Positions 33,652 through 43,700 of a stretch of 64,000 nt of DNA are shown here, one piece after another. Below the pieces are notes generated by a model. That model ran no database searches. It saw only the letters and a program-made list of their open reading frames with translations, and was not told the origin of the DNA. The translations under genes were made by a program, and so were the position numbers. Origin of the DNA: Pseudomicrostroma phylloplanum (Eukaryota; Basidiomycota; Exobasidiomycetes; Microstromatales); contig BCHS01000007.1 of the NCBI GenBank assembly GCA_039545275.1, positions 558,001 through 622,000 on the forward strand, read 5' to 3'. Position 1 is the first letter of the stretch. Each line of letters opens with the position of its first letter.

Positions 33652-36600
33652 CTACTTTGCCAGACTGGGTACCAACGACACCCGTGCTCCCAGCTCAGAA
33701 CCCCTCTCCGATCTTTCTGTAGCCCTCTTCTTGCTCGCCTCCATCCTCGCCTCGCCCGCCTCCTGTGCCGCCATGTCTTCCTCCGCCCAGACCTGGGTGA
33801 GGATGAGGTTCACCAGCGCCGGGCTGTTCCAGTAATTGTTGTGTGCCGAGAGCATAGAGATGTACTCTCCCATCATTGCAGGGGTATTGGCAGGGGTGGT
33901 GTTGAAGTAGAAGTCGATGCATCCGTGTCTGTTTAGTGCGCGGAAGCGTTTCTCGGCCCTGATCAGATGGTCTAGATCCAGCGACTTGCTGGCCTCCTCC
34001 TTGTCTTGTTCGTCCTGCTTCTGCTTCTGCTTCTTTGCCTTCTTCCTCCGCTTGCGCTCCTCCTCTTCCCGCTCCTTGGCTAAGATACGCTCGGGCAGAG
34101 CTTCCTTGGCCTGCGTTCCTTCTTCCAGCTGCACAGGCTGGGCCGCTTTTGACCTCTTCTGATGCTCTTCTGCCGACTCCACGTCGCTGTGCTCTTCCTC
34201 GGAGGACGACAGAGCTCGCGCAATGGCATAGGCAGCAGTCTTGTGCCTTCGATTGGCGTCCTCGCCGAAGCCAGGTAGGTCGTCCATGGTCTCTGCATAT
34301 CGACCCATATCTGATTCCTCCGACCCCTCGGCGGTACTTTGATCACCCTTGGGTGCGTCGGCACTGGACGCCGCCTCCTTGTAGCTCTTGGACCCCTTGA
34401 AGGGGCTCTTGGGGTCGAACAGCTTCGAGATAGCTACCCTCGGCTTCTTCAGAGCATCCATGATTGCATTGACCGCACCTGGGAGGGGTAGCGGGTTCAG
34501 CAGCCGAGCGTACCGCCGGTCCACAGCAGCATTCAGGCGATAGGCTACCGGGTCGGAAGCATTGTAGAGATTGAAAAGGTTTCCGTGGAAGGCCATGCAG
34601 CCGTACCTCACTTCGCTCTCTTCCTCCTTCTCTGACAGACCCTTGAGATCCAGAGAAGACCCTTCGCCGATGTTGGCATTGCGGGGCACTTTGCGAGCAA
34701 TCAATTGACCTCCGGCAAGGAGCAAGAAGAGTCCCAAGGGAGAGCCGACGAGGAAGACGTCCTGGACATCGAACAAAAGTCGCTTCGTCGATTGCTCTTG
34801 AATCTCCTCCTTGCTCATTTGCGCGATAGATGGAACAGTGGTGGGCTGTGACGAAAGAATGTCGGCAGTAAAGCAAGAGCCAAGAGAATGAGAGATGAAG
34901 CTGACTTTGCCTCCCTTTTCGAGGAAGTCGGGATTCCTCCGCACGAAGAGCCTGTAGACCCTGTTCAGCTCGTGTAAGACAGCAGCGACCATCTTGGGCT
35001 TGTGGATGGAGGATAGGTAGTAGGGCACATCGAGGATCACTTTGCTGACCAGGTTTCGCACAAAGGGGATCGTAGCGTCATTCGTCACGTCTTCGAGGCC
35101 GAAGTGGTTGTCGTTCTCTTCTGATTCGTGAGTCAGGTCCAAGTCTCGCCTCCAGCACACTGGGATATACTGCACACGTCTGCCTTTGCCCAGCTTGCGG
35201 ATGGTAGGCTCCTGTGCGACCTTTGCGGAGAGTTTGCGAATCTTCTGAACGTCGTATGTGAAGTCGAGAGACTCGAATGTGTCTGTGAGCCCTTGACCTA
35301 TACCGTGGATGACGAGTATGAGATGGACTGGGTCATCCTTGAGAGCCTCGGTATCTACACTCGCCTCAGCGTCGAGCGTCTCTTGCACCTCCTCTGCTTC
35401 ACTGCCTTCGTCTGCGTCATTGGCTTCGGTCTCCTTTGGGTCCATGCCATTCCCTTTCTGTACGTCTGACGAAGGCGAGGACGATTTCTTGTCACTTCCT
35501 CGGATATCTTTGCCAGGCTTAGTGCCTTCCTCGGTATTCTTCTGCTTCTGAGTCCGCTTGGCTTCTTCGTGGTTCTTCTTGGATCCCGATTTGGACTTCG
35601 AGCCACTTCCACCATTCCCCTCGTCTGCAGCAGAAGTCTTGCCGTCATCGGGCTGAGCGGCTCCCGCCTTGCCGCTAGTACCTGCAGCTTGGTTTACAGC
35701 AGCCTCGTCGTCTTGTTCGCTCTCCCAAGGCATGTTCGGCAGGCTGAAGAAGTGGCTGCCGTTTGCGAGCTTGGCGCGACGCTCTACCTCTTCGAAGCCT
35801 CGAATGACAGTAGCGCCGCCGACTAATGTCATCATTCTCCCCCTGAAGTCCTCACTACATGGGGGCGCAACGACGAAGATCAGCCATGAGTTTCACGCGG
35901 CTGCAGCTGTAAGACTAGGAGCTCACCTGAAGATCTTGCCCTCGACAGGGCTGACGAACTTGACTTTTCCCTTGCCCGACTGCTCCTCGCTTCGAACGTC
36001 CAGCAGATCAGTCTCTTTCCTCTGCGGCGCACTGTCTTCTCCCTGCTCCCCCTTGTCCTGGCCCAGCTCTGAAGCCCGACTCTCCTTCCAAGCCGTCTCC
36101 AGATCTTTTGCCAAGTCCGAGTCCCATCGGATGGGCACGTACTGGTCCTTCATTTCGCTCCAATAGAACCACGTGCTCCTGATCACAGGCAAGAGAACAC
36201 CTCTGAAGAAAGCCGGGTAGAGCTGCATCTTGCGCAAGTCCACATCGAAGAGATGATCCTCCAGGACCTCGACCTTGTGACGTCTGGCCGAATCGGGCTC
36301 GTCCGGGTCGAGGACCTCGTCGATCATGGTCGGCTTGGCGTCGGGGTTATCCTTCTTGCTAGAATCAGGAGCGTTGCGGGTCGACTCTCTCTTCTTCTCC
36401 GCATCATCCTCGTGGAGCACGCCAGGCTTCTCGTCCTCGCTACCAGACCACCAACGGCTGAGGAATTGAGGACCCCATGAGCTGCTCTTATCCTGAGGTT
36501 TCGCTGTGTCTGTACCTGATTGGGACGTCTCCTCTCTCTCCTTCTTCACTTGCTTCTCCTCATTCTCCTTCTTCACTTGCTCCTCCTCATTCTCCTCTTC

Positions 36601-36915
36601 CTCCTCCTCTTCTTCCCTCTCTTCCTCCCGCTTCTGCTTCTCCGCCTCTAGCTCCTTCTGAACCTTTGCAGCCCAATCGGCCCCGCCTAGATCGCGCCAT
36701 CGCGCCTCGAGGGCCGCATCGTCCGCCGGAGGGAAAGTGGTCCAGTCTCCCTCGCGAGCATAGAACCATCGCGGCTTCGGCTCTGCGTGAGACGTGGACG
36801 AGGTGGACATTCTCTTGCTTCCCGTCCTAGCCACGACTACTTCGGAAAAGGCAGATCGAAAGCTCAGCCGTAGTGCACCAGCCGGCGAGGCGAGTGTAAC
36901 GGAGCGCAGTAGCAT
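33652..36915 (-). CDS. DDHD-domain phospholipase (PA-PLA1 family), probably mitochondrial
   Basis: Two exons (36915..35927, 35842..33652) encode 1,059 aa. The lipase nucleophile motif is SHSLGS at about residue 647, preceded by LILVIHGIGQG. The DDHD-type region follows: VGSPLGLFLLL, NLYNASDPVAYRL and the late RHGCIDFYFN / HNNYWNSPALVNL block. The family hydrolyses phosphatidic acid and other phospholipids; yeast Ddl1 acts in mitochondria. The first 35 residues from ATG 36915 (LLRSVTLASPAGALRLSFRS) are basic and hydroxylated with no acid, a good mitochondrial presequence. A start at the next Met (STSSTSHAEPKPRWFY) would remove it, so dual starts could give two locations. N- and C-terminal halves carry long Glu/Lys charged runs. 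Four copies of a CGTTGAGAT element lie upstream. Confidence 0.85.
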
Positions 36916-37485
36916 CCGAGGTTGGACGGGTTCAGGGGAGAGAGATACGAGGAGGAGGGGGGAGGCCCCCTCGGAAAGGGTCAAGAAAGACTTCCCGCAC
37001 AAATCGCCGAGTCGAATCGATCGCTCGCATGGCCTTGGCGCGGCGGAACTCGCGTGAATGCAAGGCGGGGCCTGTCTCACTCGCTCTACAGACGACCAAT
37101 TCTGCGAAAATTGTAATTACAGGCGTTGAGATGCAACGAGGCAGATCGAGAAGGAGCAAGCTGAGAAGGTAGCAAGCTCTGCGTACAGGGCGTTGAGATG
37201 TACATAAGAATCTGGTCATGAGACAAAGAAAGGGGAAAATCTGGAGCCGAGGAGAACTATACAAGCGTTGAGATGATGGCAGTTCTTGCGTATGTGGTTA
37301 GAGAGTACAAATGTGAGGCAATGGAAAGGCAGGGAGCATGAGAGATCGGTGACGTGGTCGTGAAAAGGTGATGGGGACTTTGTAAACGTTGAGATACAAA
37401 GTAGACTACCCCGAGGTGGGGCAGCCGGTGATGGGATAGGGGCAACAAGCAGAAAATGGAGGGTTCTATGAGGTAGGCGAACGAC
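36916..37485. other. Intergenic: cystathionine lyase 3' flank and DDHD promoter
   Basis: 570 bp between two minus-strand genes. It holds the four-copy CGTTGAGAT element described separately. The rest is A/G-rich on the plus strand and has no coding signal. Confidence 0.5.
37118..37395. promoter_or_regulatory. Four dispersed copies of TACARRCGTTGAGAT element
   Basis: CGTTGAGAT begins at 37124, 37191, 37266 and 37387. The 5' neighbourhood is also similar (ttacagg, gtacagg, atacaag, tgtaaa), giving a consensus near TACARRCGTTGAGATG on the plus strand. Spacers of 67, 75 and 121 bp are unrelated in sequence, so this is not a tandem array. It lies 200-480 bp upstream of the DDHD phospholipase start, where the minus strand reads CATCTCAACGYYTGTA. 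A binding site for a regulator is the simplest inference. Confidence 0.7.
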
Positions 37486-38898
37486 CTAGGCGTCCACCTT
37501 CCTCTTCTTGTTAGTCTCGGCAGCAGACTGGTTGGCAGACTTACCAGGGACCTTGGTCAGAGCCTGGTCTAGGTCTTCCTCAAGGTCACGAGGGTCCTCC
37601 AGCCCGACGGAGAGACGGATGAGGTCATGGCCGATGCCGAGAGCGAGCCTCTCCTCGAGGGGAACCATCCAGTGGGTCATGGTAGAAGGCTGCTCGATCA
37701 GAGACTCGACTCCACCGAGGGAGAGGGCGAGCGTGATAACCTTGAGCTCCTTTAGGACGTCCGAGCCCACAGAGGGGTCCGTTGGGTCGCAGTCAATGCG
37801 GAAGGAGAGCATACCGCTGTACTGTAGTCCCTTCTCGATATCGACGCCATCATCGACCTGGGCTCGCAGAGCTCGAGGAGAGATCTGCTTCTTGGCCAGA
37901 GCGAAAGATGGGTGAGAGGGAAGGCCGGGATAGATGACATCCTTGATGCTGGGATGCTTCTCCAAATACTTGGCAATCCTCAGCGCGTTTCGCCCATGCT
38001 CGCGCATGCGGATAGGCAAGGTCTTCAGACCTCGCAAGACCAGCCAGCAATCGAAAGGCGAAGGTACCGCTCCGAGACTAGATTGGACGAACTTGAGCTT
38101 CTTCGCAATGGCCTCGTCGTTGGTCACCGCGACACCAAGCAAGACGTCGGTGTGTCCATTAAGGAACTTTGTAGCCGAATGCGAGACTACGTCAGCACCA
38201 AGACTGAGCGGGTTCTGGTAGTAGGGAGACATGAAGGTCCCATCTACTGCAATCTTGATCGATGGATCAATGGCCTTGACGATCTGAGAGACAAGCGGAA
38301 GGTCGACTAGACGGAGAGTAGGGTTCGTGGGAGTTTCGAGCCAGATGAGCTTGGTCTCGGGAGTGATTGCCTTTGTCAATCTCTCCTTCAGGCCATTTGA
38401 GTCTAGGTCTACAAAGGTGGTCTTGATGCCATTGGTCTCATTGACGATCTGCGTGAGGATCTTGTGAGTCCCGCCGTAGACGTCGGCGACTGACACGACG
38501 TGAGATCCATTGGGGACCGAGCCCAAGATGGCTGTGGTGACAGCCGTGCCGCTGGAAAAGGCAAAGGCGTGCTTGGCGCCCTCGAGTGCTGCGAGGTTGG
38601 CCTCGAGCGAATTGCGATTGGGATTCCCGAAGCGAGTATAATCGAAGCCGTCTGCGCCGCTGATACCGGCAGTAGACTGTCGGTAAGCGGTTGCAAGAGT
38701 GATCGAAGGAATGATAGCTCCCGTGGCCGGCTCAGGCTCAGACCCCTTATGGATGGCCAAAGTGTCAAAGCGGAGCCCGTTGGAGGCGGCAGCACTGGCA
38801 TCGATCCGGCTGTGAGCTGCGGAAGATGCCCCGTTGCCGTTGGGTGCGGGCGCACCAGCGGCGAGCGGTGCTGCAGTAGCGTTGGCACTTGGAGACAT
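37486..38898 (-). CDS. CYS3: Cystathionine gamma-lyase (PLP enzyme)
   Basis: A single-exon frame of 470 aa. Cys/Met-metabolism PLP enzyme features are FDTLAIHKGSEPEPATGA near the N-terminus, YTRFGNPNRNSLE, AFSSGTAVTTAIL, the cofactor site VDGTFMSPY, and the PLP-binding lysine Lys244 in SHSATKFLNGHTD. The C-terminal MLSFRI, SLGGVESLIEQPSTMTH and IRLSVGLED segments are also present. The enzyme cleaves cystathionine to cysteine, 2-oxobutyrate and ammonia in reverse transsulfuration. Gamma-lyase is preferred over gamma-synthase on overall likeness, but these relatives are hard to separate by eye. About 45 extra Ala/Asn-rich residues precede the conserved part, and the tail ends in a basic KKRKVDA resembling a nuclear localisation signal. 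Confidence 0.9.
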   Translation of the reverse strand: MSPSANATAAPLAAGAPAPNGNGASSAAHSRIDASAAASNGLRFDTLAIHKGSEPEPATGAIIPSITLATAYRQSTAGISGADGFDYTRFGNPNRNSLEANLAALEGAKHAFAFSSGTAVTTAILGSVPNGSHVVSVADVYGGTHKILTQIVNETNGIKTTFVDLDSNGLKERLTKAITPETKLIWLETPTNPTLRLVDLPLVSQIVKAIDPSIKIAVDGTFMSPYYQNPLSLGADVVSHSATKFLNGHTDVLLGVAVTNDEAIAKKLKFVQSSLGAVPSPFDCWLVLRGLKTLPIRMREHGRNALRIAKYLEKHPSIKDVIYPGLPSHPSFALAKKQISPRALRAQVDDGVDIEKGLQYSGMLSFRIDCDPTDPSVGSDVLKELKVITLALSLGGVESLIEQPSTMTHWMVPLEERLALGIGHDLIRLSVGLEDPRDLEEDLDQALTKVPGKSANQSAAETNKKRKVDA

Positions 38899-39489
38899 GC
38901 TGGATGAGATGCGCTGAATGGGGTTAGAAGGGGAGGGTAGAGATAGGGGGGGACTAAGAGGGTGTTGGACCTCTAGCTTGGGTTGATCTTCGACGGTCTA
39001 TGAAGCAGAGAGTTGGATCTCGCTTCACGAATGACGACGAAGAGGGGGGAGGAGGGAGATGCACGAGTTGTACTGTATGGTTCGGGAGTAAAATAGGGGG
39101 CAGCTGCGCCAAGCAACTTTAAGTCAGAGGTGCGGATGCGGGCGGGACAGCAATCTCACGCGGCGCAGCTCCGCCGTTGCTCGAGCTCAGCATCGCCCAT
39201 GAGGTGATCCTGGCGAATCGAGGCGCGATAAGCCCATGACTGCCAGAGCATCATCCTCCCTCGTGACTCCAAGTACAGCAGTCCACAGATTACTTTCCCT
39301 GTCATGCGACGAGTCACGCAGAAATGTAAGCACAAAGGATTGCAGCTCACCCGCGGCAGGCGCCTATCCCCCACACAACGTGCAGCGAGCGCCCAGCCAC
39401 AGTTGCGACTTCGGCCTAATTCGTACCCGATTAGCCGACCCGCCAAAATTCGACTGAGCATATTTTTGGAGGCTAATCCTGAAATCTGC

Positions 39490-39519
39490 TTCCGGTTCCG
39501 GTTCCGGTTCCGATTCCGG
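39490..39519. repeat. (TTCCGG)5 hexanucleotide repeat in metallothionein promoter
   Basis: Five units, the fourth reading TTCCGA. About 350 bp upstream of the metallothionein ATG. Confidence 0.88.
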
Positions 39520-39565
39520 TCATGGAGAGCTGAGGCATTTTTGCGTGCCGACCTTGGCGCCGAGA

Positions 39566-39641
39566 TGAGGGATTTTCTGGCAGGCCTGAGCCAGGGGGCG
39601 AGGCGAGGCGGGAGGCGATAGACCTGAAGTGAGGGATTTTC
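39566..39641 (+). promoter_or_regulatory. Direct repeat TGAGGGATTTTC in metallothionein promoter
   Basis: Two exact 12-bp copies, 39566..39577 and 39630..39641, 64 bp apart and about 130-200 bp upstream of the TATA box. Position and exact repetition suggest a regulator site. A further match to the degenerate fungal copper-responsive consensus D(T/A)DDHGCTGD lies on the minus strand at 39726..39735, weak evidence on its own. Confidence 0.5.
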
Positions 39642-39767
39642 CTCGGTCAGGTCTGCAGGACGTGGCGTGGCGGGAAGGGGAAATGCCTCAATGGCACACG
39701 ACATCTGTGGTGCGCTGACAAGGACCCAGCTCCACACATCGTACTCGACACGCAGGACACTCAGACG

Positions 39768-39775
39768 TATATATA
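39768..39775 (+). promoter_or_regulatory. TATA box of the metallothionein gene
   Basis: TATATATA, 96 bp upstream of the ATG. It is the clearest TATA element in the window, as expected of a strongly inducible gene, and is followed by a C/A-rich leader with caccaaatccacatcaaca before the start. Confidence 0.75.
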
Positions 39776-39870
39776 GGGAGACCCTTGCCAGCTTACACGA
39801 AGACATCCCCAAACCATCTACCAGCTACTCTCATCACTACCCTTCTCCTCACACCAAATCCACATCAACA

Positions 39871-40311
39871 ATGGCTTGCTCTTGTGCCAACAGTAACACC
39901 TCTGGCTCCTCCTGGTGAATACCCCTACGCAGCGCTCGCCACTCGGCTCTGATGAGCACGACCAGAGCTCGATCGAACCTCCCACTGACCATACCCTCAC
40001 TCTGTTTCCCTCTTCCCCCCCCTTTCTTCCTCTTCCAGCGCCTGTGGCGCCAGCACCTGCACCTGCTCTCCCGGCTCGTGCACCTGCGCCGGATGCCCCA
40101 ATGGCTCCAAGGCCGAGATCAAGGGCACCGTTTGCTCCTGTGGCGGGTGAGTAGGACGAGCGCCCTCGAATAGATGGCACATGCTGCCCAGCTTCAGCTG
40201 TACTGACCACCGCACCCATCTTCGCTCTACAGTGACCAAGGTAACTGCCCCTGCGAAGCGGGCAAGTGCGCCTGCACCTCGTGCGGCAAGAGTGGACCCA
40301 AGGACCTCTAA
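39871..40311 (+). CDS. Metallothionein
   Basis: Three small exons (39871..39914, 40039..40146, 40233..40311), joined in phase 2 both times, encode 76 aa. It has 16 cysteines, arranged as CxC pairs: MACSC, CAC, CTC, CTCAGC, then CSC, CPC, CACTSC. There is no Trp, Tyr, Phe, His or Arg, and the chain is rich in Gly, Ser and Lys. The two halves (nine and seven Cys) each end in CxCxxC, suggesting two metal-thiolate clusters. Such proteins bind Cu(I), Zn or Cd in the cytosol and buffer metal excess. Donors are GTGAAT and GTGAGT; acceptors are TTCCAG and CTACAG. A TATA box, a direct repeat and the cysteine-biosynthesis neighbour fit an inducible metal-response gene. Antisense ORFs over this region are not favoured. 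Confidence 0.9.
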
Positions 40312-40757
40312 GTCGCCGAGTGCCGAGGTTCACTCAGGATCCCCTCATCTCATGACGACCGGGGCAGCATTTCCCTTCCTGATGTATTCTAGCTCGTGGC
40401 CGTGGTGACAATTTCATACCGATCGACTCTCATCTTCCAAGCATATACGCTCTCTAGCGCCGTTCCTTTGTGCAGTCTCGACGGGCACATGCAGAGGAGA
40501 AGGTATGGGGTATCGCATTCGGGGTAGTGGAGAGCCGGCAGGGCAGAACAAGAAGTATAGACAAGAACAACAAAGGTGAAAAGAAGGCGAAAGTAGAGGG
40601 GGAAAAGGCTCTGCCTGTTGGTGTGTGAGAATAGACTAAGGTGAGACGGATAGTCGAGGTGATAGAAGTAAGGACTGTGTGCATATCTGGCCTCAAGAAG
40701 CGAGGATGAAAGTGCTGGTACGGAGCTCCGCACTCATTCTGTATGGTGCGGACCCAC
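40312..40757. other. Convergent 3' flanks (metallothionein / MSB1)
   Basis: 446 bp between converging stops. No coding signal is seen. The two overlapping minus-strand ORFs near 40390-40730 are low-quality. Confidence 0.5.
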
Positions 40758-43700
40758 TCAGTGGCTCCCGCTGAGCATACTCTCGCTCTCCTCTTGCAGA
40801 TTCTCCAGTGGTTGTCCAGGCTGGTACGGCTCTCTGAAGCGGCCCGTCATCAGCGGACTGAAAGCATCGCCGCTCTCCTGGAGCTCCAGCTCCCTCTCCC
40901 TCTCACTTAAGAGGCGCTGCTCAAAGGCATGCGAGTCCTCCAGCGATCCCTCTCCATCGTCTTGCGACGCCCGAAGAGGCGAGGAGAAGCGGATGACTTC
41001 CTCGATCGAAGGTCGACCGCCACCGTTGAGGATAGTATGGGACCGATCGTAGCTCCCATATGGCAGGCCCGTTCCTTCCTCGGTCGAGCGCGAGTAGTTG
41101 GAGGCAGCGTCGTCTGGGGCAATGGACTCTGTGTCGCCCATCATCGCATTGCCAATCATTGACTCAGGCCGACGAGGGGAAGGAGGCACGTTTGGGTCGA
41201 TCATACCGCTCACCAACGGAGAGGCGCCTCCCTGTCCATCAACGAACCTGGCCAAACTCAGAGGGGAGGGTGAACGCTCGCCAAAGGTGTGAGGCGTTGA
41301 GTTAGGAGACAGGCTACCCATCTTCGCCGTGTTTGAGGTAGAGGGAGAAGTGGCCGAAGTGGGCGGGGTCCCGGGAGCAGTGCCGAAACGAGCAGCGATG
41401 CTAGCCACTTTCCCACTCGTCGGGTTCTTGGCGAATGGGTCCAGCTTGCCCTTGGATACGACCCGAGAGGTGGTGTTACTGCCGCTGCTGTCCGCCACAG
41501 GAGCGCTCTCTGACGAGGCTTGCTGTTGAGCCTTTCTAGCATCCACTGGCTGCAACTTGGCTCTTAACTCCCTCGCCCGAGCTTGGGCTGCCGAGATGCG
41601 CTGCTCTCGGATTTGAGCGTCAGTAGCGACTGGCTTGAGGATTGATCGATCCGCGACGATCACCGGTGGTGGGCTGTCCTTCTCGATCACCGCAGGTGAC
41701 TTGGTGGCGGTCAATTTGAGGGGTGGAGCAGGGAAGACATCGAGCGTCTCGTTGACCTTCAGAGATGAGCTTGTTACGTCGGCCTGTGGGTCCGCTGTAT
41801 CCGTGGACGAGTCTGCGGTGTGTGAGCCTCCAGTAGATGGCTGTTCAGGGGTCGACCTCAGTGGAATACGAGCAGCATCGGGTATCCGTGGCGATGGTTG
41901 GGGCGAGGGTTCCCTTGACGCCTGTTCACGCGCTAATAGCTTATCCTGATCCCGACTTGCCTGGGGCGTGAGCGGCGCAGCCTCATCCGCCCCTACAACT
42001 GGGCTTCTGGTGACGATGTCGACCCAGTGCTCATCCTTGCCACCAGGCTTGGCAAGATGCCTTAGCAAGCTCCTCCTCCTTCCCATCGGCTTAGCAGCAT
42101 CCTCACGCTCGTCTCCCGAGTCTCGCAAGCTGTGAGCCTCGTAGTCTGCGGAGCCAAAGGATGCGCCGCTAGCAGTCGTCGGGAAGCCTCCGTTTTGAGA
42201 CTTTTGCCCACTGTGAGCTGGCACAGGAACTGCTAGACCGCCTTCAATCCTGGGAGGTGGGGAGGGGGCAGCAGGCGCATCCCCCTGCTCATTGCCGCTA
42301 AGGTGCTCCTGCTGATTGCCACGACGCATAGTCTTCTTCCGTACGGCAGAGACGAATTTACTGGCGCTACTGTGCTGTGGTGAAGACTCCTTCTCGGTTC
42401 GGGGCAAGTCGTTGTCCCGCTCCGGCAAGAGCGGTGTGCTGAAAAGAGAGATCTTGCTTCCATCTCTGCTATGCTGCCCACTGCGGCGTTTCCCAGACGT
42501 GTTGCTTCTCTTCAGCTCAACAGAAGTTGAGGGATCCGACATCATTGCCGGGTCCATACCGAGACTGATCTTCTTGGTGCCAGGAGGGAAGAGGTTGCTA
42601 GCATCTTGATCGTTGCTCTGAGCCTTAGGCACTGCTGCAGATCCAGATCCGTGGCGTTCTTTCCTCATCTTCCTGAAGACGTTGAGGTTCCTCATAGACG
42701 GGCGACTCTTGCTCTTCGCCTTCCCTACAGCTTCAAGCTCGGCTCGGTAGCCACTAGGCACGATCTCCTGGACAACGAACCAAGCGGCTTCAGTCCGGTC
42801 GTCCGCTGGGATATCGGCGTCTAGTCCGACCTGCAAGGGAGCTAGCGCGTTGACCACCTGAGAAGACCCGCTTCCCTGGGCGCTGACAGTGAACTCATTC
42901 GGCCGGCTCTTGTACTGGACGACGACGAAATTCGCGGATCGATGGGTGAGCTCATCGCGATTGGACCAGCCGTTGCCGATGAGATAGTCCGACCAGACCT
43001 CAGCGAACACCTCGTCCATCTGTCCAGCTAACTTCTCTCCTCTCTGGCCCACGTTGTATTCGTCGGTATTCGAAGGTCGACTGATGACTTTCGGAGCAGT
43101 GTCATACGCGAACGCCGGCATGGTCGATGCAGTATCGCGTAGCTTGGCCAGCAGTTCGGCTCGCTCGCTGGGCCAGCGCGTGACGTCCTTCTTAAGGCCA
43201 TCATCGAAGCTGAGGATGGCATCGAGTGAACTTCTGCCTGCGTCTCCGAAGCCAACATCGGTGAACTCTGACCACAAGACCGTGCTCCGCTTCTCGGTGC
43301 GTGCTTTTCTTTCACTCTCATGAAGATCGAAGCTGAGCTTAGATCTGTCCGTGCTGGTAAAGCCGTCGTTCATGAATTGGCCCCACTCTTCCTGTGCAAT
43401 TGACCCATAGAAGGCCGGATCGTCAGTCTGACTCTTCGTGTGCAGCATTGCTTGGCTTGACGGCGGGTTCAGAGCGGAGGACGTAGATTCGCGGGCTTGC
43501 TGTGAGCCACTCTTGACATTGATAAGCCTCCTGTACCGGTCAGAGAATTGTGGAGATTTGCCGTGGTAGTCATTGGTAGAGCAGCATGCCTCCCACTCAG
43601 GTGACAACCAGGCGACGTCAACTTCGGAGGCGGACTGTATCAGATCCTGTGAGTACAGCCGCACTTGACGTTCGATATGGGTATAGGGTACTTGCCGGAC

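Larger units (their letters stand above)
38899..39870. other. Intergenic: divergent promoters of cystathionine lyase and metallothionein
   Basis: 972 bp between outward-facing starts. The metallothionein side holds a hexanucleotide repeat, a 12-bp direct repeat and a TATA box (listed separately). A 218-codon minus-strand ORF (39812..39156) crosses it with no family resemblance; part of it is simply the hexanucleotide repeat read as Arg-Asn. I do not call it. Confidence 0.55.

Noticed and set aside
33275..33835. 186-codon plus-strand ORF overlapping the DDHD gene 3' end
   Set aside because: Its last third is antisense to the conserved DDHD tail, and the first part resembles nothing known.
39156..39812. 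218-codon minus-strand ORF in the metallothionein promoter
   Set aside because: It includes the hexanucleotide repeat as Asn-Arg repeats and covers the TATA box; the opposite-strand gene model is much better supported.
39818..40333. 171-codon minus-strand ORF over the metallothionein exons
   Set aside because: It is the antisense of Cys-rich exons and introns, hence its artificial Gly/Ala/Arg composition.
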